Positions 6,702-7,427 of a stretch of DNA of 7,427 bases are shown here, piece by piece. The notes under the pieces were generated by a model. It was not told the origin of the DNA, did not search any database, and worked only from the letters and a program-made list of their open reading frames with translations. How positions within the stretch are numbered: the stretch's first letter is position 1; every line of letters starts with the position of its first letter. The position numbers and the translations under genes are program-made. Location: positions 1 through 7,427 of the forward strand of contig JAKEGQ010000099.1 of the NCBI GenBank assembly GCA_022615475.1, in the 5' to 3' direction. The DNA comes from Candidatus Methylomirabilota bacterium (lineage in GTDB: Bacteria > Methylomirabilota > Methylomirabilia > Methylomirabilales > CSP1-5).

Positions 6702-7427
6702 CTATCCGCGCGGATGGGGGTGCTGTTGGACGAGACGGTACAGGGCCCAGGCGACGTGGATCCGGACTGCCCGTTCCTGATCCAGAAGCGCCGCACGGAG
6801 GATGTGAGAAGCTTCGGGGTTTCCAATTTCTCCCAGCGTCCAGGCAGCCCGAAGCCGGACGTAGGGATCGGCATCCTCAAGGAGGCCCCGGATGTGCTCA
6901 ATCCCCGAGGGATCTTCCAGCCTGCCGAGGATCCAAGCGGCGTAGAGCCGCACCCCTTTCGCCGTTACCGGATTAGAAACGACCCGATGGAGCAGTGGGC
7001 GTGGGGAGGCGTCGCCGAGATTCGCAAGCGCCTCGGCGGCGTAGAGGCGAAGAGACACGGAAGGGTGCTCGAGGGTCTGTCGGAGGATCCTGAGCCCTTG
7101 GGTCTCACCGATTCGTGCTAACGCCTCGGCGGCGTACAGCCGGACATAGCCGTCCGAATCGCGGAGGACTTCGAGGAGTGCGGGAGCGACCTCTCGCTGT
7201 CCAAGCACCCCCAAGGCCTCTGCCGCCTGCATCCGAATGGAGGGTTGGGGAGATCTCAGCCCCTGGAGCAGCACAGGGGTGGCCCGATGGTCTTCCACTC
7301 TGGCCAAGCCCTCGGCCGCGGCCATCCGGACGGTCTCCCGATCATCCTCGAGCAGCGTACCGAGATGCACCGTGGCCATTTCGGCACCCGACCGCCCCAA
7401 ACGCCGGGCGGCTTGGGCCCGGACAGA
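6702..7427 (-). CDS. HEAT-repeat protein (PBS-lyase-type repeats), N-terminus outside window
   Basis: The 241 visible residues form about eight helical repeats of close to 31 residues, each ending in a variant of VRLxAAxALGxLG: VRMAAAEGLARV, IRMQAAEALGVLG, VRLYAAEALARIG, LRLYAAEALANLG, VRLYAAWILGRLE, VRLRAAWTLGEIG and VRIHVAWALYRL. The frame is open to the window edge, where VRAQAARRLG is another repeat end, so the real start lies upstream and the TTG/ATG codons near 7400-7380 are internal. Such proteins are rod-like scaffolds that bind other proteins; EZ/PBS-lyase HEAT repeats occur in lyases for bilin chromophores but far more often in proteins of unknown role. No enzyme domain, signal peptide or membrane segment is visible. 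It stops 160 bases before dinB and appears to be separated from it by a promoter, so a shared function is not implied. Confidence 0.9.
   Translation of the reverse strand, partial: SVRAQAARRLGRSGAEMATVHLGTLLEDDRETVRMAAAEGLARVEDHRATPVLLQGLRSPQPSIRMQAAEALGVLGQREVAPALLEVLRDSDGYVRLYAAEALARIGETQGLRILRQTLEHPSVSLRLYAAEALANLGDASPRPLLHRVVSNPVTAKGVRLYAAWILGRLEDPSGIEHIRGLLEDADPYVRLRAAWTLGEIGNPEASHILRAALLDQERAVRIHVAWALYRLVQQHPHPRG
6704..6715. repeat. Perfect 12-base palindrome at the end of the HEAT gene
   Basis: ATCCGCGCGGAT is its own reverse complement and overlaps the last codons and stop of the HEAT gene. Flanking CCC and GGG extend the pairing past one mismatch. No run of T follows on the minus strand, so it is not a standard intrinsic terminator. 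It may slow transcription, mark an operator, or be chance in GC-rich DNA. Confidence 0.4.

Noticed and set aside
6563..6901. A 112-codon minus-strand frame overlapping the end of the HEAT gene
   Set aside because: Most of it is out of frame with the clear HEAT repeats and it has no recognisable features; the remaining tail competes with the better-supported small frame ending at 6538.
1..7427. A novel defence, mobile or CRISPR-like system
   Set aside because: No repeat array, transposase, toxin-antitoxin pair, restriction or nuclease module is visible; apart from the remnants described, the genes are recognisable housekeeping families.

Overview
The window reads as a stretch of chromosome from a GC-rich (by eye about 60% or more), probably diderm bacterium. 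All convincing genes lie on the minus strand. The gene set (tryptophanyl-tRNA synthetase with an iron-sulfur cysteine motif, stand-alone RecD2, an NlpD-like lipoprotein, a PBS-lyase-type HEAT protein) would suit a Methylomirabilota/NC10, Rokubacteria or deltaproteobacteria-like lineage. That placement is inference; no marker here fixes the taxon.

In transcription order (high to low coordinates): a HEAT-repeat protein enters from the right edge, with its N-terminus outside the window, and stops at 6702. A 160-base gap follows, holding an extended -10 promoter and a possible small ORF that ends in an ATGA overlap with the next gene. Then comes a tightly packed four-gene block: dinB (translesion polymerase IV), recD2 (5'-3' DNA helicase), an NlpD-like LysM/LytM lipoprotein with a degenerate peptidase site, and a class II tRNA nucleotidyltransferase. 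The three junctions inside the block are all four-base GTGA overlaps, so the genes are probably translationally coupled. The block joins DNA damage tolerance, cell-wall hydrolase control and tRNA 3'-end maturation, and no single pathway links these.

Between the nucleotidyltransferase stop (1208) and trpS lies a sigma70-like promoter, followed by about 215 bases that I read as the decayed C-terminal end of a site-2 protease (M50) gene. The LDG metal-ligand motif is in one frame and the last membrane segment in another, one base out of register; the rest of the protease is missing. What remains includes a 39-codon open frame with a good Shine-Dalgarno that overlaps the trpS start. trpS runs off the left edge and carries a perfect C-x22-C-x6-C-x2-C motif of the [4Fe-4S] type of TrpRS.

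I see no CRISPR array, insertion sequence, tRNA/rRNA gene or phage module. The content is mostly housekeeping. The most notable points are the unannotated protease remnant ahead of trpS, the small ORF ahead of dinB, and the mixed four-gene operon. I found no convincing new multi-gene system.
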